Positions 27,551-36,669 of a stretch of 64,000 nt of DNA are shown one piece after another. Source of the DNA: Gracilaria vermiculophylla (Eukaryota; Rhodophyta; Florideophyceae; Gracilariales; Gracilariaceae); NCBI GenBank assembly GCA_019155205.2, contig JAHNZQ020000308.1, positions 2,021,518 to 2,085,517 on the forward strand, in the 5' to 3' direction. The notes under the pieces are model-generated. The model saw only the letters and a program-made list of their open reading frames with translations. It was not told the DNA's origin and did not search any database. A program made the translations under genes and the position numbers. Each line of letters opens with the position of its first letter. Positions within the stretch are counted from its first letter, which is position 1.

Positions 27551-27755
27551 GCGCCCGCGCGCAAACGCGCGTAGCCTGTCGCCGCGCCGACAGCCGCTGG
27601 CGCCGTGCGCCCGCCGCGCCGCTACCGGCCGGCCGCGCCGGGCGCGCAGCGGCGGCCGACGCCGTCCGCAGCGAAGCGCGCGCGACGGCGGCGCTCTGCG
27701 CGCCGCCGCGCCGCCGCGCGCGGCCGCGCACGTGCGCCGCGCGCGCGCCGCCGCA

Positions 27756-27763
27756 TGACGTCA
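27756..27763. promoter_or_regulatory. Perfect CRE palindrome TGACGTCA (candidate bZIP site)
   Basis: An exact TGACGTCA in otherwise G/C-only sequence, upstream of the B-box-like gene and 3' of the bZIP gene. bZIP proteins of the CREB/ATF/TGA type bind this site. Use by the neighbouring bZIP is a guess. Confidence 0.4.
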
Positions 27764-28121
27764 GTCGCGCGCGCGCGCGTCTTGGCTTACATGCGCCGCC
27801 GCTTTACTGAGACGAGCAAACCTGCGCCGCGCCGTCGTGGCTGTGCACTGGCCGACTGCTGTTGCGCGCCACTGCACCGCTGCCGCCTCGCGAGCGCCGC
27901 GCCCCCCTCTCCCTGCGCCCCCGCGCCGCCGCGCCGCCGCGCCGCCGCCGCCTCCTCGCCGCCGCCGCCTCCTCGCCGCCGCCGCCTCTCCCGCCGCCGC
28001 CTCCGGCGCACTAAAAACGAGCAACAAACAAACAGGGGGAAAGAAGAGGAGAAAGAAAAAAAAAAAAAAGAAAAAGTAAAGAGTGAAGAGCGTGCGAGCA
28101 GCGCGCGCGGAGCAGCGCGCG

Positions 28122-28413
28122 TCACTGCAGCGGCGCAAACTCGGCCACCACCACGCGGTCCGTGCCGCCGATGGGGTTCATGACGGCGTTGACGCGCGCG
28201 CCGCCGCGGTGGTACGACACGCTGATCGGGCTGCCGCACTGCATGGCCTTCCTGAACTCGCGCTGCTCGCCCACGTCCAGCCCGTCCGTGGCGAACGTCG
28301 AGCACGCGCTCACGTCGCCGCGGCGGATCGCCGTGATGCGCGCGTTGGAGCTCACCACGACGAGGCAGCAGCGCAGCACGCCCAGGTCGCACGCGTACGG
28401 CAGCGCGCGGTCG

Positions 28414-28456
<43 letters not shown>

Positions 28457-29693
28457 CGCCGTCCGCGCCGTCGCTGCCGTCCGCGCCGTCGGCCGTCATG
28501 CGCGCGTCGCCGCCGCCGCCGCCCACGTCGCCGTCGCTGCTTCTGGCGCCGCCGCCACCGTCGCCGTTGCGCGCCGCGTGGCGCGTGCGCTTGCTGCTGC
28601 CCTGCGAGCACGTGCTAAGGATCTGCGCGTACAGCGACGCCTCGGCCTCGCTCTGCAGGTGGCTGGTGGAGCCGGCGCCCACAATGTCCACGGGCGGCGC
28701 GGCGTCGCACGGCGGCGCCGGCTCGGGCGCGTGCACCAGCTCGTGGATGGACACGGCGCGGCGATCGGCCGGCAGCGGCGGCGCGGCGGGCGGCGCGGCG
28801 GCCGCGGCTGCTGCGGCGGCGGCGGCGGCCGCGGCGGCGGCCACGTGCGGCGCGTGGTGCGCGCGGTGCGGCAGGTGCGGCAGGTGCGGCGCGGAGGACG
28901 CTTGGGCGGCCAGCTGCGCGCGCAGCGAGTCGATGGTCTTCTTCTGGCGCAGCAGATCGTCGGCCATGTTCTTCCAGCGCTGCTTCTGCGCCTCACGGAA
29001 GCGCTTGGCGCTCTTGCGGTTCTGCGCCTTTTTGATTTCGTTCTGCGTCATGTGCGCGGTGGTGACGGGTGACGACGGGGTGGTGGGGGCGCGCGCCGTG
29101 TGCGGCTTGGCGTCGCACACGAGCGGCGGCGGCGGCGGCGCGGCGGCGGGGGCGCTGGCGGGCGCAAACGACACGGGCGGCAGCAGCGGCACGGGCGGCG
29201 GGTGCAGCTGGTGGTGCGACAGCTGGTGCACATGGTGGAAGGGGTGGTGGTGGTGGTGGTGGTGGTGGGGGTGGTGCGGCGGCGGCGGCGGCGGCAGCGA
29301 GGCGTTGTTGATGTTGATGTTGTTGGAGTTGGAGTTGATGAGGTTGTTGGCGCAGGGGAGCGCTAGCGAGGGGAGGACGAGGGGGGCGGAGGTGCGCGTG
29401 GGGCTGATGAGGCCGCGCACGAGGAGGGGGGCGGAGGTGGAGAAGGCGCGCACATCGGCGGGGGAGCGCTCGTTGCCGGGGAGCAGGTCGGGGTGGAACT
29501 TGGTGGGGCTGATGAGTGGCGGAGGGAGGGAGAGGGGGGCGGAGTGGGGGGCGGGCAGGAGGGGGGCGGAGTGGGGGTGCGCGGCGAGGCGCTCGAGGTC
29601 GCGGGGGGGGAGGTCGGGGAGGCGCAGGGCGGCGACGCGCTCGTTGACGCGGTCGCGCGCGCGGGAGAAGGGGTGCTTGGCGGGGGGGAGCAT
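28122..29693 (-). CDS. bZIP transcription factor with C-terminal PAS-like region
   Basis: 523 residues, one exon. The basic region at about 219-236 reads AQNRKSAKRFREAQKQR and fits N-x7-R. It is followed by a short zipper (M, L, I, L at a/d positions, residues about 240-262). The N-terminal 200 residues are Pro/Ser/His/Asn-rich, with an eight-His run (GTG repeats) and repeated SAPL and LISPT motifs. Residues about 395-523 form a globular segment (ACDLGVLRCCLVVVSSNARI, then DGLDVGEQREFRKAMQCGSP, then VVVAEFAPLQ). Its pattern of strands and helices resembles a PAS fold, as found in several algal bZIPs. The middle contains Gly/Asp/Ala repeats. It presumably acts in the nucleus; targets are unknown. 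A long open frame on the opposite strand is a compositional shadow. Confidence 0.85.
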
Positions 29694-30099
29694 CGGGGGG
29701 GCGGGGGGTGTTGGGGGCGGTGGCGATGGGGAGGAGGTGGCGGAGGCGGCGGGACGGGGGGGGGAGCGGTGGGGGAGCGGCGGCGGACGGAGTGGGGGCG
29801 GCGGCGAGAAGGGGGGGGGGGGTGAGCGCGCTCAAGAGCGCTTACGTCGGGCGCGCGCGCTTTTTGGGCGGCGCGGCTGGCGGCGCGCGCGGCGGCGACG
29901 GCGGCGCGTGCCGATGGAACGGCGCGCGCGCGCGGCGGCGCGTGGTGGACCGTCACGCCGCAAAAATAGAGCGGCGCGCGCGTGACGCGCTGGAAGCGCC
30001 GCGCGCTGGCCACGTGGCAAGCGCCACTCGGCGCCGCGCGCGCCGCGCTTGGCGGCGCAGCGCCCGCCGCCGCGCACGCGCCGCGCGCCGCGCCGCGCC

Positions 30100-30292
30100 A
30101 TGGCGTTCGTGGGCGCGCGCAGCGTGGCGCGCGGCTGCGCCCCGCGCCGCCGAGCGCCCCCGCGCTGCGCGCTGCGCCCGCCCGGCGGCGCTGCTCGCGA
30201 CGACGCCGACGACGCCGACGACCCCACCGACGCCACCGACGACCACGCGCTGCACGCGCAGCTGCGGCGCGCCGTCCAGCGCGACTCGGCGC

Positions 30293-30331
<39 letters not shown>

Positions 30332-30735
30332 ACGAGCGCGCCGCGTCGCCCGAGCAGCGCGTGCTGGCCGCCAACGAGCGCTTCTACGACGCGCTGCGCA
30401 GCGGCAGCGCCGACGCCATGCGCCGCGTGTGGATGCCGTCCGACGCCGTGTGCTGCGCGCTGCCCATGCGCCCGCTCGTCGTCGGCTGCGACGCCGTGCT
30501 GGCGCTGTGGGCGCGCGTGCTCGCCGTCGCCCCCGCGCCGCGTCTCTCGCTGCACCATGTGCGTGTCGTCGTGCGCCGCAACGTCGCCTGGGTCGTCTGC
30601 GAGCAGCACGTGCGCTTCGCCGCCGCCCTCTCCGACATTGCCGGCGTGCGCATCGCCACCAACGTGTTTCAGCGCCGCCGCAACCAGTGGCTGCTCGTTC
30701 ACCACCACGCCAGCCCCGTCATATCGCCCGACTAG
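30100..30735 (+). CDS. SnoaL/NTF2-like fold protein with plastid-type leader
   Basis: 211 residues from ATG 30100. The leader MAFVGARSVARGCAPRRRAP is basic, lacks acidic residues and starts with the Ala-Phe-Val motif shared by the Hlips of this window. After an acidic and poly-Ala linker, residues about 84-200 show the SnoaL-like pattern. It begins VLAANERFYDALRSGSADAM, then W and V-C-C-A-L, a helix VVGCDAVLALWARVL, and paired strands with W-V-V-C-E-Q-H-V and ATNVFQRRRNQWLLVHHHAS. That last strand is typical of the NTF2-like proteins annotated in plants as SnoaL or F-box SKIP8-related. Enzyme or scaffold role is unknown. The ORF codes poly-Ala through a GCC repeat. Confidence 0.72.
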
Positions 30736-30816
30736 TCACTCTTTGCTATCAGTAAAACAGTTGTGCTTGTTTGTTGATGTTGTTGCAGTTGCAGTTTGGT
30801 ACAGGTAGTAGTTGTG

Positions 30817-30847
<31 letters not shown>

Positions 30848-30888
30848 AAGTGGTTGTGTTGTAGTTGGATGCTGTTCTAGATGTGAGC

Positions 30889-31261
30889 TCATCCTGATGA
30901 AGATTGCTGCGCCGCCGCGTGCTGTCGCGCGTCGGCCGCCGAGTCGCCCGCGTCGCTGTCGCCCTCGCTGGCGCGCGCACTGCCGCACTGCCTCACTCCG
31001 TTGCATGCGTGCGACGACGAGCGCACGACGTGCGCGCGCACCTGCCGCGCCGAGCGCGTTCCCACGTGCCCGGCCACCCGCTCAAAGTCCGCCTTTCCGT
31101 CGTGCGCCCCGCCGAACAGCCGCATGCCCTCCTGCAACCGCCGCACCTCGTCGGCCGTCCACCCACCGTCGCTGCCGCTCACGCTGCCGCCCCCGTCCGC
31201 GCCGCCCTCACCGTCACCGCCGCCACTGCCGCTGCCGCCGCTGCCGCCGCCACCGCCACCG

Positions 31262-31296
<35 letters not shown>

Positions 31297-31572
31297 ATTG
31301 TCGCCGGCGCGCGGCGGCGCGGGCGCTATCAGCCGCGCGGACGCGCTGAGCTGGGCGCCGGCGCCGACGGCGGCGCCCTCGTGCTTGGCCACGGCCGCCG
31401 GCGGCACGGACGGCAGCCCGTGCTCGGCGACGGCGGCAATGAACTCCAGGTTGAGCTGCAGGCGCTCCAACAGCGCCACGGCGGCCACGCTGCGGCCGGC
31501 CGCGTAGTGCTCCACAATAGCCGCGATCAGCGCGTGATTCTCCGAGAGCGCGCGGTCCACGGCGTCGCTCAT
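30889..31572 (-). CDS. SSXT (SS18/GIF-like) and SANT/Myb domain protein
   Basis: 227 residues from ATG 31572. Residues 8-52 (ALSENHALIAAIVEHYAAGR, then LQLNLEFIAAVAE) match the SSXT domain of SS18 and plant GIF proteins, whose consensus is L-x-E-N-x-x-L-I-x-A-I then L-x-x-N-L-x-x-L-A-x-I-A. SSXT proteins are SWI/SNF cofactors that bind growth-regulating factors. After a poly-Gly linker, residues about 138-185 (GGWTADEVRRLQEGMRLFGG, then DFERVAGHVGTRSARQVRAH) form a SANT/Myb repeat. The combination is unusual. The tail is Ser/Gln/Ala-rich. The gene diverges from an Hlip gene over 380 bp that contains a GCGCGCCAAAAT motif like an E2F site. Confidence 0.75.
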
Positions 31573-31590
31573 CGCGCCGGGCGGCGGCGG

Positions 31591-31629
<39 letters not shown>

Positions 31630-31952
31630 GGGGGGGGGCGGCGGCGGCGCGGGCGGCGCGGGGGGGGCGGGGTGCGCGGGGGCGCGGCGCGCGCGCGGCG
31701 TCGGCTGCGGGGCGCGCGTGGCGGGGGGCGGGCGTCGCGGGCGGGCGGCGACGCGGGCGGGCGCGGCGGGCGGCGCTGGCGCGGCTGCGCGCGCGCGCGG
31801 CGGCGCGCCAAAATGCGCGCGCGCGGCGCGGCGGACACGTGCGCCAGCGCGCGCGGCGCGCGCGCGCGCGCGCTCAAAGCGGCGCTGCGTTGCGGCGCGC
31901 GCGGCGCGCCGCTTGCGCACCCGCCCACGCGCGCGCCCCCCGCCCCGCGACG

Positions 31953-32384
31953 ATGATCTCCCCCGCCCCTCTCGCGCGCGCCCCTCGCGCCCGCGCCGCC
32001 GCGCCCGGCGGCGCGCGCGGCGCCGCGCGCGCATCCGCGCGCGCCGGCGGCCAGCGCTGGCGCGCGGGCGCGTTCGCGGCGGCGGCGGGCGCGGCAGGGC
32101 GGCGGCTGCTGCGCGCGCGGCGCGGCGCGGCGGTGAGCGCGGCGCGCGCGCGGCGCGGCGGCGCGGCGCGGCGGCGCGTGGTGGCGGCGTCGCTGCCCGA
32201 GGAGCCGGCGTTCCTGCGCGACAGCCGCTGGCGCGAGGACCGCGCGGCGGTGGGCTTCACGCAGTACGCGGAGCGGCTCAACGGGCGCGCGGCCATGGTC
32301 GGCTTCGTGGCGGCCGTGCTGCTGGAGCTGGCGCTCGGGCGCGGCGTGGTGCCGCTGGCGCTGCAGCTGCTGCACGTGGCGTGA
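31953..32384 (+). CDS. One-helix high-light-inducible-like protein (Hlip), GC-rich paralogue
   Basis: 143 residues from ATG 31953. The first 75 residues are Ala/Arg/Gly-rich without acidic residues and serve as a plastid transit peptide. The mature part reads G-F-T-Q-Y-A-E-R-L-N-G-R-A-A-M-V-G-F followed by a single helix (VAAVLLELALGRGV). The ExxNGRxAM motif provides the chlorophyll ligands Glu and Asn of the LHC superfamily. Hlips are thylakoid one-helix proteins that bind chlorophyll and carotenoid and protect photosystems during stress. First of five family members within 11.2 kb. Confidence 0.88.
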   Translation: MISPAPLARAPRARAAAPGGARGAARASARAGGQRWRAGAFAAAAGAAGRRLLRARRGAAVSAARARRGGAARRRVVAASLPEEPAFLRDSRWREDRAAVGFTQYAERLNGRAAMVGFVAAVLLELALGRGVVPLALQLLHVA

Positions 32385-33876
32385 CGGGCGGCGCGCCGCC
32401 GCCGGCTGTAAACAGGCGCGCGCGCGCTCGCGCCGGCGTGTCGATACGCGCCGGCGGCGGCGCGCGCGCGTGCACGGCAGTGTGTAGCTCGTAAAAGTTG
32501 GCAGCCTCATGCGACGCGGACGCGCGCGCGGCGGCGAGTGCGGCGGCGCGGCGGCGCGGCGGCGCGGCGGCGTGGACAGCGTCTACGGCGGGCGTGGGCG
32601 GGCCAGCTGCGGCGCGGACGCGCGCGCGCAGGCGCGAGTGCGCGGCGGCGCGGCGGCGCGGCGGCGCGGCGCGGCGCGCGGCGCGGCGCGGCGCTGGAAC
32701 GGGCGGCGGCTGGCGGGGCGCGCGGTGCGTCGGCGGCGTGGAACGCGCGGCGGTCGCGAGTGGGCGCGGCGGCACGGCTGGCGGCGGCGCGCCAACGTAC
32801 GTGGGACGCGTGCGCCTCGCGAAGCGCTGATGTCAAACTTTCGTCATGGTTGACATCATTCGCGCGCGACGCGCGACCGCCTGCGCGCGCGGCGGCGGCG
32901 GCGCGGTGCAGGGCGCGGCGCGGCGCGGCGGCGCGGCGGCGCGGCGGCGGCGGCTGCGGCCGCCGTGGCGGCGGCGGCGGCGCGCGGCGCGCGGCGCGCG
33001 GCGCGCGGCGCGGCGGCCGTGGCGGCCGCCGAGGCGCGCATGACGAAAGACGCGATCACGCGGCGCTGGCGCGCGGCGCGCTGGCGCGCGGCGCGCTGGA
33101 ACGCGCGGCGTGGACAGCGTGACGCGCGCGCGCTGGACGGCGCAGTCGGCCGCGCGCCGCGCCGCGCGCCGCCGCGCCAAGTGGCGCTGATGTGGCGGCG
33201 CCCCGCCACGGCGCCAGCCGCCCCCCCCGCCGCCGCCGCCCCCGCCGCCGCAGCCGCCCCCGCCGCGCGCGCTCCCCGCCGTTGGCGCCGCGCGCACCCT
33301 TTGCCTCCCGCCAGTGGGGGGGGCGCGCGCCGCGTGGCCACGCGCCCACGGTGCACGCGTGGCCAGCCTGCGCGCGTGGCACACGCATGCGCGCGTGGCT
33401 CGCGTGGTGTGCGTGGCATGTGTGGCGTGCGTGGCGTGCATGGCGTGCGTGGCGCGCGTGGTGCACGCGCAGCGCGCGCGTGGCGCGCTGCGCGCCGCGT
33501 TCCGCCGCCGCCGCCGCGCAGGCGGCGCTGTGCGGTGGCGCGCCGCGCCGCCGCGCTGCCGCCGCGCGCCGCCGCCGGGTGCGCGCCGCTGCCATGGCGC
33601 CGCGCGCGTGTCCGCAAGCGCGGCCGCGCGCGGCCGCCGTTGCCGCTGCCGTCTGTGGCGCGCAGCCGCCACGAAGATTGCGCCCAGATTGCTTCACATC
33701 CGCGCCTTCGCGCCTCCGCGCTTCCGCTTCCGCTATAAAATGGTACACCTCCACTGCATCTCACTCTACATCCGACTTGCACTACCATCAGCTCATCACA
33801 GCAGTTCCCCTCACCTCAGCCTCCTCAGCCTTTTCCGCTCTGTAACTCCCGCTTCTCCGACGCTAATTCCTGCACA
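32385..33876. promoter_or_regulatory. GC-rich intergenic region and promoter of the next Hlip
   Basis: Extremely GC-rich sequence made of GCG-type microrepeats and, near 33400-33470, degenerate GTGGC repeats. All frames are open but read as Ala/Arg/Gly, so I call no gene. An AT-richer pocket at 32828-32858 holds the inverted pair TGATGTCAA and TTGACATCA separated by 13 bp. Composition turns normal at about 33700, where the TATA box lies. Confidence 0.5.
33734..33740 (+). promoter_or_regulatory. TATA box of the Hlip gene at 33877
   Basis: TATAAAA lies 137 bp upstream of the start codon, at the point where GC-rich sequence gives way to a pyrimidine-rich leader. Confidence 0.65.
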
Positions 33877-34242
33877 ATGAACTCCCAAGCCGCCTTCGTG
33901 TCGTCCTTTGCCCCGGCCACGCTTACCCGGCCATTCGCCCCGGCCACCGCCCTGCGCGCGCCGCGCACCTTCGTGGCCACCCCGCGCATGGCGCTGGACA
34001 CCGAGGAAAAGACCAAGAGCCCGTTCCGCACACTGGACGCCAACAACGCCGCCAAGGTTGACAGCGAGTACCGCGGCCCGCAGGGCTTTACGCCGTACGC
34101 CGAGAAGGTCAACGGCCGCCTGGCGCAGCTCGGCTTTGTCATCGGCCTCATCACCGAAATCTTCACCGGCAAGGGCATTAACCAGCAGATTCTCATCATG
34201 TTCTCTCCGCTCATCCACCTCGTGCAGAACTTCACCAACTAA
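33877..34242 (+). CDS. One-helix high-light-inducible-like protein (Hlip)
   Basis: 121 residues. The leader MNSQAAFVSSFAPATLTRPF is Ser/Ala-rich with the Ala-Phe-Val motif. The mature part (G-F-T-P-Y-A-E-K-V-N-G-R-L-A-Q-L-G-F, then VIGLITEIFTGKGIN) has the ligands Glu and Asn of ExxNGR; the usual Met after GRxA is Gln. It resembles the other four members after the helix (G-K-G-I). A TATA box precedes it. Chlorophyll binding and photoprotection are inferred from the family. Confidence 0.92.
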   Translation: MNSQAAFVSSFAPATLTRPFAPATALRAPRTFVATPRMALDTEEKTKSPFRTLDANNAAKVDSEYRGPQGFTPYAEKVNGRLAQLGFVIGLITEIFTGKGINQQILIMFSPLIHLVQNFTN

Positions 34243-35278
34243 TTCCGCCCGCGTCCGCCTCCCCGCTTTCCCCCGCCCTGTAACCTAGTTGTGAACTGTT
34301 CTTCGAGCTTGGTCCATTAAAAGTCTTACTGTCTGTTTTGTTATGCTTTATGTCAGCGTGCAGCCGTATCGCGCGTGTGCGTTACTCGCCCCTCTCGCCG
34401 CCAGCGTGCCCGCCATGCGAATCGTGCGACCATGTGTCTGCCGCACGCATTGCGTGCGCCCTGCGTCATCACCTGTGACGTGCGCATGCCTTGAGCATTG
34501 CAGGCACGAGATGCTCAGCCAAACTGCCTACACTTTACACCCCCGCCTCCCCCCCCTCCCCACGCCCATCGCCACACTTGTCTGCCGTACAGCCACGCGA
34601 GCGCAAATGTGTCAAGTACCTTGCCCATTCGTTTTGCTCAAAAATCACGTTGACGTCCACCACGCGCACGCCTTGCCTCGCCACGCTCGCGCCGCCGCGC
34701 GTCCGCGCCCGCGTCCGCATCCGCATCCGCATCCGCATCCGCATCCGCCAATGCCGCCGCCGCCGCTGCCCACGCCGCCGCCGCCGCCGCCGCAGCGGCC
34801 GCGCGTTCCACTCTGCGCACGGCGCGCCGCCCGTCACGCCGCGCAGCCCCGGCAGCGCCACAGTGCCAGCGCGCGCCGATCCGCCGCCGCCGCGCCTCAG
34901 CCAGCGCGCGCCGCCGACGCGTCCGCGCCGCCGCCGCGCCCTTGGCAGCGCCCGCTCCGACACCCGCCTTCTCCCGCCGCGCGCGCGCGCTGGCTGACGG
35001 CCCGGGCCCGCCGCCGCGCGCGCGCCTCCGCGCCGCGCCAGTGTTCGCCCGCACCGCGCGCCGCCGCCTTTGTGCGTGCGCGCGCCGCGCCTCCGCCGGC
35101 CAGCAGAGAGCTGTTCGACGTAGTGCCCGTCCGCCGCGGCTCGGTCGCTCTTCGACGTCTGCGCGCCCCTCACAGAACAAGAGCCTTCTCACGTGCAAGA
35201 TTTGCTGCGGCGGGTGGTTTTTATTTTGGTCGTCCGCTTTCGATGTTTGCCTTGTCTCGTTTCAAAGTGACTCACACT
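34243..35278. other. Intergenic region with hexamer repeat
   Basis: From about 34.55 to 35.1 kb the sequence is GC-rich and repetitive, with five tandem CCGCAT hexamers at 34715-34744. Long open frames on both strands are compositional. No gene is recognised. Confidence 0.5.
34715..34744. repeat. Tandem hexamer CCGCAT, five copies
   Basis: Perfect head-to-tail copies in a non-coding GC-rich stretch. Confidence 0.9.
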
Positions 35279-35733
35279 TTACTTGGTGAGCACCAGAAAA
35301 AAGTCCTTGCCCTCGGTTGTCGTTCCGTCCAGTCGTAGCTCGAATGCGCTGTTCTTGTTTCCGAAAACCGAGCCTGGAAAGAAGGCCATGTGATCCAAAA
35401 CAAATCTCGTCAACCAGCTTTGCAGACCTTATGTGAGCAACGACTCTGCGAAACGGTCGCAAATTTAGTACTCACTCTTCGGAGACTGATCGGCAATGCA
35501 AACACATCAAGACCAATTATTCCATATCCAAAACGATAATTATCTTATGCCAGAGCCAAAAAGGATCATACCCAATGATGTTGGCCTTGTCTAACTTATC
35601 TTTCAATGTCAATCTGCATCAGTCGGCATCTTATAATATGAACAAAGTACTAATGACCAACTGTTTTTAGTAACCTCTGTAACAATGGCCAGTATTCGAC
35701 TACGGCGGGCTGTTGACTGTGGTTTGGAAACAT
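35279..35733 (-). CDS. Possible small spliced gene, about 79 residues, unknown function
   Basis: Proposed exons are 35733-35675, 35613-35572 and 35417-35279. They are joined across GT-AG introns of 61 bp (GTTACT...ATGCAG) and 154 bp (GTATGA...GCAAAG), with matching phases and a stop at 35279. The predicted product starts MFPNHSQQPAVVEYWPLLQR. It ends with a stretch (HMAFFPGSVFGNKNSAFELR, then GKDFFLVLTK) that looks strongly protein-like. The second intron is ambiguous: other acceptors, including CTTTCCAG at about 35376, are possible. No family is recognised. Short open frames of this size also arise by chance, so the model needs transcript support. Confidence 0.38.
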
Positions 35734-36336
35734 TCAAGCAAGAGAGTATAACCTTTTGAAACAATTATGTTTCACAAAAAACAATCTCTACTCGATTGCA
35801 AAAACGATCGCTGCTTTGTGCGAACTGGAGTATACCATCTTGGTAAACAGTTGTCCCAGTTGGATTACTCAAAAATGAAGAGCATAATTTCTCTTCCTGA
35901 AAGGACACACGGTATTGTCCAAACGCTCGATGCCACAACTCTGGCCAAGGTCTATGGCCAAGACCGGACGTTCACTTTTCCACACGCATTCCGCAAATGT
36001 AACATGCCGCTTTGTGAGATACAGAACGGTTTTCCGTGGCTCACAATTTTTTGTGCAGCTGCATGAGTGTCCGTGTGCGCACAGCATGCAATAATGTGTG
36101 GTTCACAAACAATTGAAGCCACGCCAAATTTCAAAATCGTTGAATTTCATTTGATCCACATCATAGCAATAAAGTTATATCCTTCCTATTTAACTTACGG
36201 CACCGTTGCCGAATTTCCGGCGCCAACGACGCAGTACACGTCGGTTGAGTAGCCCATGATTTCCCTGAGCCACTCTTCTCAGGCTACCAGCAGCATCCCA
36301 CGCCCGCCAACGCATTTTCGCTCAAAGAAAGAAGAA

Positions 36337-36669
36337 ATGGCCTTCGTACCCACCTATTCAAGTCCTCAGCTGCGAGTTGAACGTTCAAAGCGATGTTCCC
36401 TGTCCGAAAGAAGATACGCGAATCGCTCGAGAACCTCTCCACCTTCTTTCGTCATGGCAACAAAAACCCCAAAAGGCAAGGATGATGCCCCCAAGACAAT
36501 CACTTTTCATCCAGCAACAATAAGCGGAAGGATCGCGGTAGCAGGTCTCGCTCTCGCCGCTCTAACAGAGGCTGTATCTCAAGAAAGTTTGCTCGGACAA
36601 CTACAGGCATTTTTGCAAGTGGTCAACAGTGCATCCGCACTAGGGGTTGAAGCTTTCCCGGTTTTGTAG
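36337..36669 (+). CDS. Degenerate Hlip-family protein lacking the chlorophyll-ligand motif
   Basis: 110 residues from ATG 36337 (MAFVPTYSSPQL), which has the same Ala-Phe-Val leader start as the other Hlips; a 5' in-frame ATG at 36256 would bury it. The transmembrane part reads ATISGRIAVAGLALAALTEA, followed by a tail with L-L-G-Q-L and V-N-S-A-S-A-L-G. This aligns with the 42821-43132 paralogue, which has SEVLNGRAAMMGFLLAVITE and a tail ending V-N-L-A-S-A-L-G. In the motif the ligand Glu is Ala and the ligand Asn is Ser, while Gly-Arg is kept. The overall fold is probably retained but chlorophyll coordination by these side chains is lost. It could be a structural or assembly variant. Confidence 0.7.
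   Translation: MAFVPTYSSPQLRVERSKRCSLSERRYANRSRTSPPSFVMATKTPKGKDDAPKTITFHPATISGRIAVAGLALAALTEAVSQESLLGQLQAFLQVVNSASALGVEAFPVL

Noticed and set aside
28162..29985. 607-codon plus-strand open frame opposite the bZIP gene
   Set aside because: It is antisense to a clear bZIP and reads as Ser/Gly/Ala/Trp runs produced by the complementary repeats.
32385..33870. Many long open frames on both strands
   Set aside because: They read as Ala, Arg, Gly and Pro only and overlap in all six frames, as expected when stop codons are rare in extreme GC sequence.
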